Shown: positions 10,519 through 21,500, counted from the stretch's first letter. The stretch is DNA of 64,000 nucleotides from Bryobacteraceae bacterium (GCA_041394945.1 JAWKHH010000003.1:496001-560000); one strand, 5' to 3'. Numbers and translations: made by a program. The notes: generated by a model not told the origin, from the sequence alone.

Positions 10519-13182
10519 ATGCGGCTCGCCCCGGGGACGCGATTCGGGCCATACGAGATCCAGTCCATGCTCGGAGCCGGCGGCATGGGCGAGGTCTATC
10601 GCGCCCGCGATACGCGTCTCGACCGCGAAGTGGCGATTAAGATACTTCCCGCTCATATCGCCGCCAATCCGGAAATGCGGCAGCGTTTCGAGCGCGAGGC
10701 GCGCGCCATCTCCTCGCTCCATCACCCGAACATCTGCGCGCTCCACGACGTCGGCAGCCAGGACGATTCCGCGTACCTGGTGATGGAGTACCTCGAGGGT
10801 GAACCGCTCGACAAGCGGATCGCCCGCGGACCGCTGCCGGTAAGCGAAGCGCTCGCGATTGGAACGCAGATCGCCAGCGCGCTCGACGAGGCGCATCGCA
10901 AAAGGATGGTCCATCGCGACATCAAGCCGGGCAACGTGATCCTCACCGCGTCCGGCGCGAAGCTGCTCGACTTTGGGCTTGCCAAAGCCGCCGCAACCGG
11001 TCCGCTCGCTGAGTCCGACGCGACGCTGACGCAGAATCTCACCACAGCCGGCGCGATCGTCGGCACGCTTTCTTACATGGCGCCGGAGCGGCTCGAAGGC
11101 AAGGAAGGCGATACGCGCGCCGACATCTTCGCGCTCGGAGCGATGCTGCACGAGATGCTCACCGGCAAAAAGGCGTTCAGCGGCGATAGCCAGGCTTCGG
11201 TAATCACCACGATCATGACGGCCGAGCCGCCGCCGGTCTCGCAGGTTCAGCCTCTGGCGACGCCGGCGCTCGACCGCGCGATTCGGAAGTGTCTCGCCAA
11301 GTCCGCCGACCAGCGCTGGCAGACCGCGCGCGACCTGATGAGCGAGCTCGAATGGATCGCCGGAGGCGGCGCTGCATCCGGCACGGCCCTCCTTCCCACC
11401 GCGCCGCCGCCTGCTCGATCGGCAATGCTGCCCTGGGCCCTTACCGCCGCCGCGATCGCCGCGCTCGCCGGAACAATCCTGCTTCGGCCCTCCGCCACGA
11501 CGACGGAGGCGGTCCCCGTCCGTTTCGAGATTCCGATTCCCGTGGAAACACTCGCCGGCGGCCTCGATATCCCTTCGCCATCGCCCGACGGCACGAAAGT
11601 CGCGTTCACCGCCCGCACCTCCGGCCGCTTCTCGCGAATCTGGATTCACGACCTCGCCACCGGCGCGTCGCACGCACTCGAAGGCCCCACCGATGCCGCC
11701 CTTCCCTTCTGGGCGCCCGACAGCCGCCGCCTGGGCTACGTGGAAGGACGAACCCTCAAAACCATCAGTGCCTCCGGCGGAGCGCCCGGCGCCGTCTGCG
11801 AGCTCAAACCGAACTTCGGCGCCGCCACCTGGAACGAGAAGGACGTGATCGTCTTCGGCAACGGCGGCAAGCTCTTCCAGGTGCCCGCGCAAGGCGGCGT
11901 CCCGAGCGAACTCAAGTTCGGCGGCCCCGAACAGTATCGCTACTGGCCGCAGTTTCTGCCCGGCGGCGCCAAGCTCCTGTTCAGCACGCTTCCCAGCGAA
12001 AACGGGAGCGCAGGCGTGTACGCGGCCTCGCTCGACGGAGGAACGCCGGTTCGCCTCGTCGACGCCCCGTCCAAGGCCGTTTCAGGCGGCCCCGGCTACC
12101 TCCTCTACAACCAGGACACCACACTCGTCGCTCGCGCTTTCGACGAAGCCGCTCTCACTTGGACCGGCGAACCGTTCCCACTGGCTGGCCGAATCCGGAC
12201 CTTCTCGACAGGTACCGCCGGCGGGGCCTACCTTGCCTCCTGGAACGGTCTCGTCACCTTTCGCACCGGCACTTCCGGCGACGTGCTGCAAATGACCTGG
12301 GTCAATCGCGCCGGCTTGCGAACCAGTACGGTCGGCAAGACCGGCGACTATTCGAGCCCCGAAATTTCGCCCGACGGCAAGTGGATCGCCGTCGGGATCA
12401 AGGACGCCGGCACCGGGAATCGCGACCTCTGGGTGTTCGATCTGCGCCGCGGCACCGGCAGCCGCATCACCTCCGATCCCGGCGACGAATTGAATCCCTC
12501 CTGGTCACCCGATGGCAAACAAATCGCCTTCACCGGCTCCAAAGGCGAAGGCCAGCCGCGGAACCTCTTCGTGGTCGATGCGAGCGGCTCCCAGGACCCG
12601 CAGCCGATCCTCACCTCCCAAGAGCAGATGAATCTCGAGGAGTGGACCGCCGATGGCCGAAATCTCATCTACAACCTGCAGTACCGCACCGGCGACAAGG
12701 ACTTGTTCCTGCTACCGCTCGGAGGCGACCGTACGCCGCGCCCGCTTGTCAAGTCGAAGTTCAGCGAGGAGATGGGCCGCGTGTCGCCCGATGGCCGGTG
12801 GCTCGCCTATCGCTCCGACGAATCCGGCCGCCCGGAAATCTACGTCCGGCCTTTTTCGCCCTCCGGCGAAGCCGCCGGCCGGAAGTGGCGCATCTCCACC
12901 GACGGCGGCAGCGAGCCCGAATGGCGCGCCGACGGCAAGGAGTTGTTCTATGTCAATGGAACCGCGCTCGAAGCAGTCGCCGTCCGCATGGCGGGTTCTG
13001 AATTCGAAGCCGAGCTACCGGAGCGCATCTTCGATTGCGTCCTGCCCACGATGCGGCGGAACCGCTACGTTGCCGCGGCCGACGGCCAGAGCTTCCTGCT
13101 CCTGACGCCTCCGCAGGAACTGCTCACCGAAAGCTTCCATGCCATCCTGAACTGGCAGCGCCTGGCGCCGTCCCGGCCTTAA
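10519..13182 (+). CDS. Membrane Ser/Thr protein kinase with C-terminal PD40/TolB-like propeller
   Basis: 887 residues from ATG 10519; a TTG at 10501 in frame is a weaker alternative. Complete PknB-type kinase domain at residues ~10-275: glycine loop GAGGMGEV (19-26), Lys41 in VAIK, HRD at 132-134, DFG at 151-153, APE as MAPERLEG. One transmembrane helix follows at ~305-325 (LPWALTAAAIAALAGTILL). The outer part (~340-887) carries PD40 repeats (SPSPDGTKVAF, SPDGKWIAV, SWSPDGKQIAF, SPDGRWLAYRS), a propeller thought to sense an extracytoplasmic ligand. This layout is common in Acidobacteriota. All catalytic residues are present, so it should be active. Its end overlaps the convergent 13179-13607 gene by four bases. 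Confidence 0.93.
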   Translation: MRLAPGTRFGPYEIQSMLGAGGMGEVYRARDTRLDREVAIKILPAHIAANPEMRQRFEREARAISSLHHPNICALHDVGSQDDSAYLVMEYLEGEPLDKRIARGPLPVSEALAIGTQIASALDEAHRKRMVHRDIKPGNVILTASGAKLLDFGLAKAAATGPLAESDATLTQNLTTAGAIVGTLSYMAPERLEGKEGDTRADIFALGAMLHEMLTGKKAFSGDSQASVITTIMTAEPPPVSQVQPLATPALDRAIRKCLAKSADQRWQTARDLMSELEWIAGGGAASGTALLPTAPPPARSAMLPWALTAAAIAALAGTILLRPSATTTEAVPVRFEIPIPVETLAGGLDIPSPSPDGTKVAFTARTSGRFSRIWIHDLATGASHALEGPTDAALPFWAPDSRRLGYVEGRTLKTISASGGAPGAVCELKPNFGAATWNEKDVIVFGNGGKLFQVPAQGGVPSELKFGGPEQYRYWPQFLPGGAKLLFSTLPSENGSAGVYAASLDGGTPVRLVDAPSKAVSGGPGYLLYNQDTTLVARAFDEAALTWTGEPFPLAGRIRTFSTGTAGGAYLASWNGLVTFRTGTSGDVLQMTWVNRAGLRTSTVGKTGDYSSPEISPDGKWIAVGIKDAGTGNRDLWVFDLRRGTGSRITSDPGDELNPSWSPDGKQIAFTGSKGEGQPRNLFVVDASGSQDPQPILTSQEQMNLEEWTADGRNLIYNLQYRTGDKDLFLLPLGGDRTPRPLVKSKFSEEMGRVSPDGRWLAYRSDESGRPEIYVRPFSPSGEAAGRKWRISTDGGSEPEWRADGKELFYVNGTALEAVAVRMAGSEFEAELPERIFDCVLPTMRRNRYVAAADGQSFLLLTPPQELLTESFHAILNWQRLAPSRP

Positions 13183-13607
13183 TCGGCTTTCAGGGCTTTC
13201 TTGAGCTTGCTGACGATTCGGTCCGCCACTTTGCGCTGGCCGCCGCGTTTCATCGCGCCGAACAGGAGGCTGCGGTCGCCGGCTTCGTCGGACCATAGGA
13301 CTTGTTTTTCCGTCCTGTCGACGAGCGTAACGGCGGCGGAGGCGTTGTCGTGGAGGCCCAGATAGCGCCCGGTGATCGCCGCGCCAGTGCCCTTCTTTTC
13401 GTCGGATACCCCGGTGAGGATGGCGTCGGCTTCGGACTTCTCGAGGACGATGACGACCTTGCCTTTCATCTGCTTGGTGAATTCGGCGCGGATGTACTGG
13501 TCGAGGTCGTTGGACATCTTCTCGACATAGATCTTCCGGATCGACGATAGATCGGTCTGGGCCACGGCGGGCGCCAGCACGAGTAGGGACGCGAGGAGAA
13601 TACGCAT
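13179..13607 (-). CDS. Small secreted protein of unknown function
   Basis: 142 residues from ATG 13607, with an excellent AAGGAG five bases upstream, so the longer open frame to 13691 is not used. Signal peptide RILLASLLVLAPAVAQ, then SIRKIYVEKMSNDLDQYI and SEADAILTGVSD, and a lysine-rich C-terminus (KLKKALKAD). The pattern IYVExM...ADAILTG resembles periplasmic lipoprotein-like proteins that may bind or sense envelope components, but I do not recognise the family. Convergent with the kinase gene upstream. Confidence 0.8.
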   Translation of the reverse strand: MRILLASLLVLAPAVAQTDLSSIRKIYVEKMSNDLDQYIRAEFTKQMKGKVVIVLEKSEADAILTGVSDEKKGTGAAITGRYLGLHDNASAAVTLVDRTEKQVLWSDEAGDRSLLFGAMKRGGQRKVADRIVSKLKKALKAD

Positions 13608-13656
13608 AGAACTCCTTAGGTGGTAAACAACCGGAACGGTACTATTGTAATCGGTA

Positions 13657-14118
13657 TCAGACGCGCCGTACTGTAACCCCAGCTTCAGCAAACAGAATCT
13701 CGACCATTCCGAATTGCTGGTCGTAGAACTCGCTCGAGTATTGGCTCATCCGCTCGGCGGAGACGACAACTTCGCGAATGCCGGCTTGGACGATGGCGCG
13801 GCCGCAATCCATGCACGGCATGATCTCCACATAGATGCAGCAGCCTTCGAGGGGGGTACCACAACGGGCGGCGTTGAGGATTGCGTTCCGTTCGGCGTGC
13901 TCCATCCAATGGTATTTGGTGGGGCGGACAAGTCGCTCCGGGACGTCGTCGCGAATTCCGCGGGGGAGCGAGTTGTAGCCGGTGGACCGGATCTCGCGCG
14001 CCGGACCGACGATGACGCAGCCGATCTGCGTGTTCGGGTCCTTGCTGCGCGTCGCGACCACTTTGCAGATGTCGAGGTAGTAGTGATCCCAATCGGGGAT
14101 GATGCGCGGCGGCGTCAC
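13657..14118 (-). CDS. dCMP deaminase family protein (ComEB-like)
   Basis: 153 residues, full length for deoxycytidylate deaminase, which converts dCMP to dUMP for thymidylate synthesis. Zinc-binding motifs are intact: HAERNAI (His and catalytic Glu) and PCMDCGRAI (two Cys). The N-terminal DHYYLDICKVVATRSKDPNTQIG and TGYNSLPRG patterns are typical of the family. The start is GTG 14118 with AGGA seven bases upstream. The gene is divergent from the histidine kinase starting at 14198, with 79 bases between. Confidence 0.92.
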   Translation of the reverse strand: MTPPRIIPDWDHYYLDICKVVATRSKDPNTQIGCVIVGPAREIRSTGYNSLPRGIRDDVPERLVRPTKYHWMEHAERNAILNAARCGTPLEGCCIYVEIMPCMDCGRAIVQAGIREVVVSAERMSQYSSEFYDQQFGMVEILFAEAGVTVRRV

Positions 14119-14197
14119 GATTTCCTAAAGCTACCACGGCCTCCCCCGCAGTGGGACGCTGGCTCACGAAGTACCGTTCCAAGCCGATAAGGTCTTC

Positions 14198-16999
14198 GTG
14201 TCCGCACCTCCTCGTGTGATCGGAGAAGTATCGACCGACGGCGGTTGCAGCGCCCTATTCTCTTCACTCGCGTACGCCCCGGCGCATGAACTGGAGAATT
14301 TCACGGAGGAGTTGTCCCGTTTGATCGGAGTTCGATTCCGGAGCCCTATCGCCGTGGCGGCGTACCAGTCGGCGAAGGGAGTTCTGGTGGCGCCGCGCAG
14401 CCGAAACGTGGGTGCGATCGAGTTCCCGGCAAGCGGCGGGATCGCGGACAATTCCGGTCCGGGACGGTCGATCACGTGCCCGGTGCACTTCCTGGGGGAG
14501 CCGCTCGGGATGCTGATTGCGGCGGGAGCCGCCGAGCCGTACAGCGAGGAGGATCTTGGCACGCTTGGCGATCTCGCGACCCGGGCAGCGCCGGTATTTG
14601 CGGCCCTTCGCAGCAGCGAATCACAGAGGGTGGGAGACGGGCGCTCGCGGGCGTGGCTCGATGCGCTTCCGGACCCGGTGGTCATAGCCGATGACGACGG
14701 CAGGATCCTGTCCTTGAACCTCGCGGCGGAGAGGACTTTCGGCTACCGCAGCGCCGAGCTGGCGGGGAGCGCCCTGCGAATGCTGATCGAGGATGCGGAA
14801 TTCACCGGCAGGGGCGCCCGGTACACGGTGGCGAGACACCGCGACGGCTCGAAGGTTCCCGTTGAGCTCTTCCTGTCGGCGGCGGAAACGGACGGGGCGC
14901 GAACCTGGGCCGGAGTGTTGCGGTTGTGTCCGGAAGGCTGCCGCATGGGGCCGACACTGCGCGAAGCCGTCCGCAACGGGATCATCTTGCATTCGCTGCC
15001 GGACACTTTGTTCCTCATGCGGAAGGACGGCGCCGCATGGGACCTTTCGGGCGCGACGCCCATCCCGCCGCCGCTGGCCGATGCGCCGGCCGATGTCGCC
15101 AGTGAGCTGGCCTACGCGGTGAAGTTCGCTCTCGAGCACCACGAGACGGTCAGCTTCGAATGCGACATTCCCTCGGAGCAGGGATGGCGGAGCTGCGAAG
15201 TCCGGGTGGCCCCGCAAACGGCGGGCGGGTGGACAGGAGAGGAAGCGGTGGTGATGGTGCGCGACATCACCACGCGCCGGCAAGCCGAGCAGTCGCTCGC
15301 CAACTCCGCGGCAGCGCTCATGGAGATCCGGGGGCGGTTGGAGGTGCAGGCGCGCGAGTTGGAGCAGGCGTTGATCGACGCTCAAAACGCGGCGCAGGCC
15401 AAGGGCGACTTTCTGGCCAGCATGAGCCACGAGATCCGGACGCCGATGAACGGCGTACTGGGAATGACGGGGCTGCTGCTCGAGACCGGGCTAAACGAAG
15501 AGCAGCGGGAGTACGCCGAGACGATCCGCGTTTCCGCCGAGGCGCTGCTCAACCTGATCAACGACATCCTCGACTACTCGAAGATCGAAGCCGGCCGGCT
15601 TCCGATCGAGCGCATCCCGTTCGATCTCCATGTACTCGCCCAGGAAGTAATCGAACTCCTCGCGCCCAAGGCCGTGGAGCGGCGGCTGGACCTGGCTCTG
15701 CGCTACGCGCCGGGCACGCCGCGGCGGCTGCTGGGCGATCCGACGCGGATCCGGCAAATCCTGCTCAATCTGGTTGGCAACGCGCTCAAGTTCACTCACC
15801 GCGGGCATGTGCTCGTGGAAATCTCGGCTCCGCCACTCCTGCAATCGGGTGGACCTGGGCCGGTCCGCGTCTCCGTGCACGACACTGGGATTGGGATTCC
15901 GCCGGAGAAACTCAGTTCGCTCTTCGAGAAGTTCAACCAGGTGGAATCATCCCGCGCTCGCACCTACGGTGGAACCGGGCTGGGGCTCTCCATCTGCCGG
16001 ATGCTCACGGAGCTGATGGGCGGCGACATCGGCGTGCAGAGCACACCGGGAGAGGGTTCGACGTTCGCCGTCTCTCTCCCGATGGCGGTTGACGGCGAGC
16101 CGGCGGACGCAAGCTTCTGCCGGTTGGATCTTCGCGGCGCTCACGTGATCCTGTTCTCCCCCAACTGCGTGACCGCGCAAGTGCTCGAGGAGAACCTTTC
16201 GATCTGCCACGTCCGGGCCGTCCGCGTGCAGACGATCGCGGGCCTTCGGGACGCGCTTTGCGAGGCGCGGAAGGCGGGGCATCCGGCCGACGTCGTCGTG
16301 CTGAATACCGATTTCCTCCGCGCGAGTTGGAGCAGCATCGCAGCCGATCTCGGCGACGCGTGGGCGCCGGGCGAAACGCGGCTGCTGGTGCTGGCGTCGG
16401 GCGCGCACCCGGCGAGTCTGCGCGAATGGCAGGATCTGGGCGCGCACGGCCTGCTGGTGAAACCGATCCGGCCGCGCGACTTCATGGATGCGCTGAGTGC
16501 GATCCTCGGCCAGCCGGCAACCAAACCCAAGCGCCTGGTAACCCGCCAGTTCCTGCGAGAACTTTGGGCGAGTGCATCGGATCTGGCCGTAGACCCGGTG
16601 GCTCCCGATCTGCCGATGCGGATCCTGGTGGCGGACGACAACGAAGTAAACCGGCGGCTCGCCGAGCGGATGCTCGTCAAGCTCGGCTGCGAGGTAAAGG
16701 TGGCGCATCACGGCCGCGAGGCTGTTGAGATGTGGAGCTGCGAAGCCTTCGACCTCATCCTGATGGACTGCCAGATGCCGGAATTGAACGGACTGGACGC
16801 CGCCGCGGAGATCCGGCGGCGCGAAGGCCCGGACGCCCACGTGCCCATCGTCGCCCTCACGGCGAGCACACTCGAGTCGGACCGGGAGGAGTGCTTCGCC
16901 GCCGGGATGGATGACTTCCTCGCGAAACCGATCCAGGTGGAACGTCTTCGCGCGGCCCTCGAACGATTCTCAACCCGAGCCGCTTCTCCGTCCACTTGA
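14198..16999 (+). CDS. Hybrid sensor histidine kinase/response regulator (GAF-PAS-HisKA-HATPase-REC)
   Basis: 933 residues, no transmembrane segments, so cytoplasmic. Domains in order: GAF-like (~20-140), PAS (~150-245), a second PAS-like region (~255-360), coiled coil (~360-405), HisKA with the phospho-acceptor His411 in FLASMSHEIRTPMNG, HATPase with N box NLVGNALKFT, G1 DTGIGIPPEK and G2 GTGLGLSICR, a degenerate receiver (~645-770, no clear Asp), and a full receiver (807-925) with Asp857 in LMDCQMPEL and AKP at the end. Start GTG 14198 has AAGG six bases upstream. Likely passes phosphate His411 to Asp857 and on to an unlinked partner. No HPt domain is present. Confidence 0.95.
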   Translation: MSAPPRVIGEVSTDGGCSALFSSLAYAPAHELENFTEELSRLIGVRFRSPIAVAAYQSAKGVLVAPRSRNVGAIEFPASGGIADNSGPGRSITCPVHFLGEPLGMLIAAGAAEPYSEEDLGTLGDLATRAAPVFAALRSSESQRVGDGRSRAWLDALPDPVVIADDDGRILSLNLAAERTFGYRSAELAGSALRMLIEDAEFTGRGARYTVARHRDGSKVPVELFLSAAETDGARTWAGVLRLCPEGCRMGPTLREAVRNGIILHSLPDTLFLMRKDGAAWDLSGATPIPPPLADAPADVASELAYAVKFALEHHETVSFECDIPSEQGWRSCEVRVAPQTAGGWTGEEAVVMVRDITTRRQAEQSLANSAAALMEIRGRLEVQARELEQALIDAQNAAQAKGDFLASMSHEIRTPMNGVLGMTGLLLETGLNEEQREYAETIRVSAEALLNLINDILDYSKIEAGRLPIERIPFDLHVLAQEVIELLAPKAVERRLDLALRYAPGTPRRLLGDPTRIRQILLNLVGNALKFTHRGHVLVEISAPPLLQSGGPGPVRVSVHDTGIGIPPEKLSSLFEKFNQVESSRARTYGGTGLGLSICRMLTELMGGDIGVQSTPGEGSTFAVSLPMAVDGEPADASFCRLDLRGAHVILFSPNCVTAQVLEENLSICHVRAVRVQTIAGLRDALCEARKAGHPADVVVLNTDFLRASWSSIAADLGDAWAPGETRLLVLASGAHPASLREWQDLGAHGLLVKPIRPRDFMDALSAILGQPATKPKRLVTRQFLRELWASASDLAVDPVAPDLPMRILVADDNEVNRRLAERMLVKLGCEVKVAHHGREAVEMWSCEAFDLILMDCQMPELNGLDAAAEIRRREGPDAHVPIVALTASTLESDREECFAAGMDDFLAKPIQVERLRAALERFSTRAASPST

Positions 17000-17052
17000 G
17001 CGGGGATCAAGCTTTACAAGCCTCCCGCCGGCGGAGGACAATCAAGAATTCC

Positions 17053-17757
17053 GTGAATTCCGCGCAACTTGCTGAACTGCCCCTCTGGTACGTCGCGTTC
17101 CTGCTATCGCTCACCTGCCATGAGGCGGCGCACGCGCTCGTCGCCAAGTGGGGCGGAGACCTCACCGCGTATTACTCGGGGCAGGTGACTCTGAACCCCG
17201 CCCCCCACATTCAACGCGAGCCGTTCGGGACGGTGATCGTGCCTCTGCTCACCTACCTGCTGGGTGGATGGATGCTCGGGTGGGGGAGCGCGCCCTACGA
17301 TCCGTTCTGGGAGGCGCGTCATCCGAAGAGCGCGGCTCGGATGGCGCTCGCCGGTCCGATCGCCAACTTCATCCTCGTGGCGGTGGCCGCGGTGCTGATC
17401 CATGTCGGCCTGGCGATGGGCGCGTTCGCGGTGCCTTCGGGCGTGGGTTTCGCGCATCTCGTCGATCCGGCTGGCGGCGCGGTGAGCGAGGGCGCGGCGA
17501 AGTTCCTCGCGATCCTGTTTTCGTTGAACCTGCTGCTCGGGACATTCAACCTGATGCCGGTGTCGCCGCTCGATGGGCATAGCGCGGTGGGGTTAGTGCT
17601 ACCCGAGGCGACGCATCTGCGGTGGCTCGAGTTCATCCGGCAGCCGATGCCTTCGCTGCTGGGTATTCTGATCGCCTGGAACTTCTTCGACGAGCTGTTC
17701 TGGCCGGTGTTCCGGGTGGCGGTGGGGATACTGCACTGGGGTCAGGGGTTCGTCTAG
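17053..17757 (+). CDS. Site-2-protease-like M50 membrane metalloprotease
   Basis: 234 residues from GTG 17053, preceded at 17033-17038 by GGAGGA, though spacing is long (14 bases); a TTG at 16996, overlapping the kinase stop, would add 19 residues. The zinc motif HEAAH sits in the first transmembrane segment (SLTCHEAAHALVAKWGGD), and the third zinc ligand region appears as NLMPVSPLDG, the usual NPxDG element. Four or five further hydrophobic segments follow. Such compact M50 proteins cleave within the membrane; the substrate is unknown. It directly follows the hybrid kinase and may be cotranscribed. Confidence 0.9.
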   Translation: MNSAQLAELPLWYVAFLLSLTCHEAAHALVAKWGGDLTAYYSGQVTLNPAPHIQREPFGTVIVPLLTYLLGGWMLGWGSAPYDPFWEARHPKSAARMALAGPIANFILVAVAAVLIHVGLAMGAFAVPSGVGFAHLVDPAGGAVSEGAAKFLAILFSLNLLLGTFNLMPVSPLDGHSAVGLVLPEATHLRWLEFIRQPMPSLLGILIAWNFFDELFWPVFRVAVGILHWGQGFV

Positions 17758-17924
17758 CCCGCAAGTCTCACCGCTTTCTGCTGCGACCCGCGATGAAGCC
17801 GTGTCTACGTCGGTGGGCTTGCTCACCGTGCTCAACAGACTGTTTCAGTATGCCTCCGCGCGCTGAGCGGCGCGCGTCTCGTATCCGCAGCCTTCTCACG
17901 CGTCTCGCGACGAAACCCGGGTAG

Positions 17925-18026
<102 letters not shown>

Positions 18027-18088
18027 GACTTCACCTTCAGCTCACGACGGCGACGACGATAAATGGATGCTGGGCAAGCGCAGCACTC

Positions 18089-18277
18089 TCAGTCGAGGTG
18101 GAGCCGGATGAGATCGCCGGCGCGCTCCGCCCGCAATTCGAAGATCACGTTCTGCTCATTGAATCCCGCCAGATCGCACTCGCTCAGACCCACGCACCGG
18201 AAGGCGACGATCATCCCGCTCATCACGTCGAGGATCTCGAAGCGCGCCTCCAAGGCTGGAGAACGGCTCATGGTCAA
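18089..18277 (-). CDS. Small hypothetical protein
   Basis: A 62-residue frame from TTG 18277, eight bases after GGAGG (18290-18286); ATG 18271 is the alternative, and the frame is open to 18415. The sequence reads RFEILDVMSGMIVAFRCVG then FNEQNVIFELRAER and ends LIRLHLD, an alternating hydrophobic pattern suggesting a small beta-rich fold. I do not recognise a family. It lies between the group II intron remnant and a TonB receptor terminator, alone on its strand. The good ribosome site is the main support. Confidence 0.5.
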   Translation of the reverse strand: MTMSRSPALEARFEILDVMSGMIVAFRCVGLSECDLAGFNEQNVIFELRAERAGDLIRLHLD

Positions 18278-18474
18278 TGAAAGGACCTCCCCGTCGTGAA
18301 AACGGCCACTTGCCGAGCAAGGAAGCAACGCGGGCAGCGTGAGAAAACAACTCCGGCATTTTCGAACCCTATTGTATTGAGCCGGACTTGGCAGCGATTG
18401 ATAACCCTTCCGCATGGACGGCTTTTGCGAGGCTCTGCGCTTCTCGCTCGGCTGCCTGTGACGCCGCGAGAAGA

Positions 18475-18500
18475 ACCCGCCGGAACAGGATCCGGCGGGT
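18475..18500 (-). terminator. Stem-loop terminator after the first TonB receptor
   Basis: A perfect 9-bp stem (ACCCGCCGG / CCGGCGGGT) with an 8-base loop, 23 bases after the receptor stop, followed on the minus strand by TTCTTCTC. The T-tract is imperfect, so the strength is uncertain. Confidence 0.6.
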
Positions 18501-18522
18501 CATCGTTCCAGAGTACCAGCGA

Positions 18523-21500
18523 TCAGAATTCGTACCGCAGACTCAACTGCACGTTCCGTTCGCTGTTCTTCGCCGTCACCTTGCCGAATGTGCCGCTGCG
18601 CGGATTCGTATCCACCCCGCTCCAGTTCGGATGGTTCGGGAAGTTGAAGAACTCGGCGCGGAATTGCACACGATGCGATTCGTGAATCTGGAAGCTCTTG
18701 AACGCCGCCAGATTCCAATTCTGGAACCCGACGTTGTTGAACGGCAGGCTGTTGCGCGTCTGGTTGCCGTACGTGCCCGCCCCCGGAATGGTGAATAGCG
18801 CCGACCCATCGGAAGACGTCGGAACGAAGTAGTAATTCGAATCGCCCCGGCCCTGGGAAAACTGCTTGGTCAACTGCGGCGCGGCGGCCATGTTCCAGGG
18901 CTTGAAGTCGTTGGACCCGATGCCCGGGAAATCGTCGCTCGAGCCCACCGTGAACGGTGTGCCCGTCTGCGCCTGAATCACGCCGGTAACCTGCCAGCCG
19001 CCGGCAATCTTCTCGGCCACGTTATTCGCGCCGCGGAAGAACGGCAGCTCGTAGATGAAGTTGAAGTTCGCCACGTGGCGGGTGTCGAAGCTCGAGAGGC
19101 CCCAGTAGTTGCGGTCGTCGAACGGATTGTAGAGCCGGTCGCGGCGGCCGCTGGCGTTGTCGTAGCTTTTCGCATACGTGTAGGCGAAGCCGTAGAGGAA
19201 CCCGTTCGAGAAACGGCGATTCAGCTCGATCTGCAGTCCGTTGTACTCGCTGCGGGCGGCGTTCTCGTTCATCGGGATGAACGCGAAGCCCTTGTACGGG
19301 CGCAGGGCGTTCACGTTCACGCCGGGGTTGGCCTGTACCGTTCCGGGACGCAGGGCGTTGAGGTCGCGCTCACGCTCGAGGTGGTTGCCGGCCGTGCCGA
19401 CGTAGCCGACCTCGAGGATCGTGTTGAAGCCGATGTCGCGCTGGACGCCGAAGTTCCATTTGTACGAAGACGGGATCTTGTACACCGGGTCCTGCGTCAT
19501 GAAGAACTGCGGGAAGGCCGTGCGAGCGCCACCGCCGGGGTTATCCACCGAGCCGTTGGCGACCGATACCATCGGCTGGAACGGCGGGTTGCCGCCGAGA
19601 AAGATGTTGTCGGCGACGCCCGGCCGCGCCATGAAGCGCCCGAAGCCACCGCGGACCACGGTCTTGCCGTCCACCGAATATGCAACGCCAATGCGCGGCT
19701 GGAAGTTGGTGTAGTGCATCTTGCCGTAGTAGGCATCGCCGCCGTCGAACAGGTTGTTGAACTCGCCGGAGTCGGCCACGGCCACGCGTCCGCGGGCGGC
19801 ATCGGGGAAGCCCGTGCCCGGGATCAGGACGCCGTTGTAGCGGTCGCCGGAAAGGACATTGCCTGTACGCGGGTCGAGCACGGCTTCATTGGCGGCGGAG
19901 TAGCGGCTCGGGTCGAACACGGCGATGTTGCCCCACAGGCTCTTGTAGTAGGGATTCATCATCGTGTGGCGCAGCCCGAGCTCCACTCGCAGCTTGTCGG
20001 TCGCCTTCCAGCTATCCTGCACGAACCACTCCCACGAGTGGGAGCGATAGGGAGTAAAAGCGCGCGGACCGATCTCCGCGTAGGTATCGAACAGGCCCAT
20101 TGCCGCGTTGGCGATGCCGAGCCGCGTGGAGGCCGCGCCGGCGCGCGAGTCCGAGAAGACGAACCGGCCGTTCTGGTTGTTGGTGCCGCCGGGAACGCCG
20201 CTCACGTTGATTTGGTCGAAGTCATTCTGACCGAGGCGTTCGAAGAAGAAGCCGAACTTCCAGGTGTGCTGGCCGGAGATCTTGGTGACGTTGTTCGAGA
20301 TCGTATAGATGGGCCCGGTGGAAGACGACGGGTAGGGGCCGCCATCAAGGGTGACAAAGTTCGGGATGTTCACCGTCGGGATCTTGTCGAAGATCTCTTT
20401 GCGCTCGGGAAAGATGTAAGGGTAGCTGATCCCGTATTTAGAGCGCGCGAAGCGTTCGCCGTCGCGCTGGATGCCGATGTAGACGCGGTCCACGCTGGCC
20501 GTCGCCGTAAACTCGTTGATCATCGTCGGCGAGATCGAGTAGATGTGATTCAACGACGCGGTTCGATTGGGGCGGGACCAATCGGTGACGGCGCGGTCGA
20601 GTCCGCCGCGGAAGGCGTCGAGCGCGGTCCATTCGTAGCGCTGGAGGCGGAAGCGGAAGGTGTGCTGCTCGGTGGGGATGAAGTCAATCGAGACAGTATC
20701 CTTGCGCTGGTTTTGCGGATTCGGCCGGATCTGGAAGAAGTTGTTCGTTCCCAGTTGGTAGCCGGCGGTCGGCTCGGGATAGGCGTTCAGCAGGCCGAGC
20801 CCGTTCGCGCTGAGCCGCGACGCAGGAATGACGTTGCCGGGGAAAGCCTGGTTGGTGGCGGGATCGTTCACCACGCGGACGCGGCCGAAGAACGGGTTCG
20901 ACGCGTCGAGAAGCTCGGAGAAGTCGCCGCTGCGCATCGCGACCGACGGCACTGTCTGCGAAGTTGACTGCTGCCGGCGGAACCGCACCCACTCCTGGCT
21001 CCACAGGAAAAACAGCTTGTTGCGATTCGTGTTCCATTTGCCCGGGATGTATACCGGGCCACCGAAGTTGTATCCGAACTGGTTGAAGCGCGCCGCATTG
21101 CGGTCAGCGCCGGCTCGATTGTTGCCCCATGAGTTGGCGTCGAGCTTTTCGTTGCGGAAATACTCATAGAGCGCGCCGTGGAAATCGCGGCCGCCGGACT
21201 TGGTCACCATGCGGACCTGCCCGCCGGCCGAGCGGCCGTATTCGGCGTTGTAGTTAGCCGTTAGGATCTGGATCTCCTGAACCGTTTCGAGATCGGCGGT
21301 GCCGATCGAGGTGCCGTTGGCGCGGGTTCGGGTGCCGATGGCGCCGTCGAAGGTTATCAGGTAATCCTGCGTGCGCGAGCCGTTGATCGACAGCCCGGCG
21401 CTGGTGAGGCCGAAGCTGAATCCGGAAAGCGCGCCGCCGCGGACGCCCGGCTTGAGCAGCGCGAGAAACAGCGGATTGCGCCCGTTCAGCATCAGGTTCT

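Noticed and set aside
8438..10783. 781-residue plus-strand open frame across kdsA and the sialidase-like gene
   Set aside because: Runs antisense through the sialidase-like gene, which has clear Asp-box motifs; no start, signal or domain in the plus frame.
10420..11892. 490-residue minus-strand frame opposite the kinase
   Set aside because: Shadow of the kinase domain; composition typical of antisense high-GC frames.
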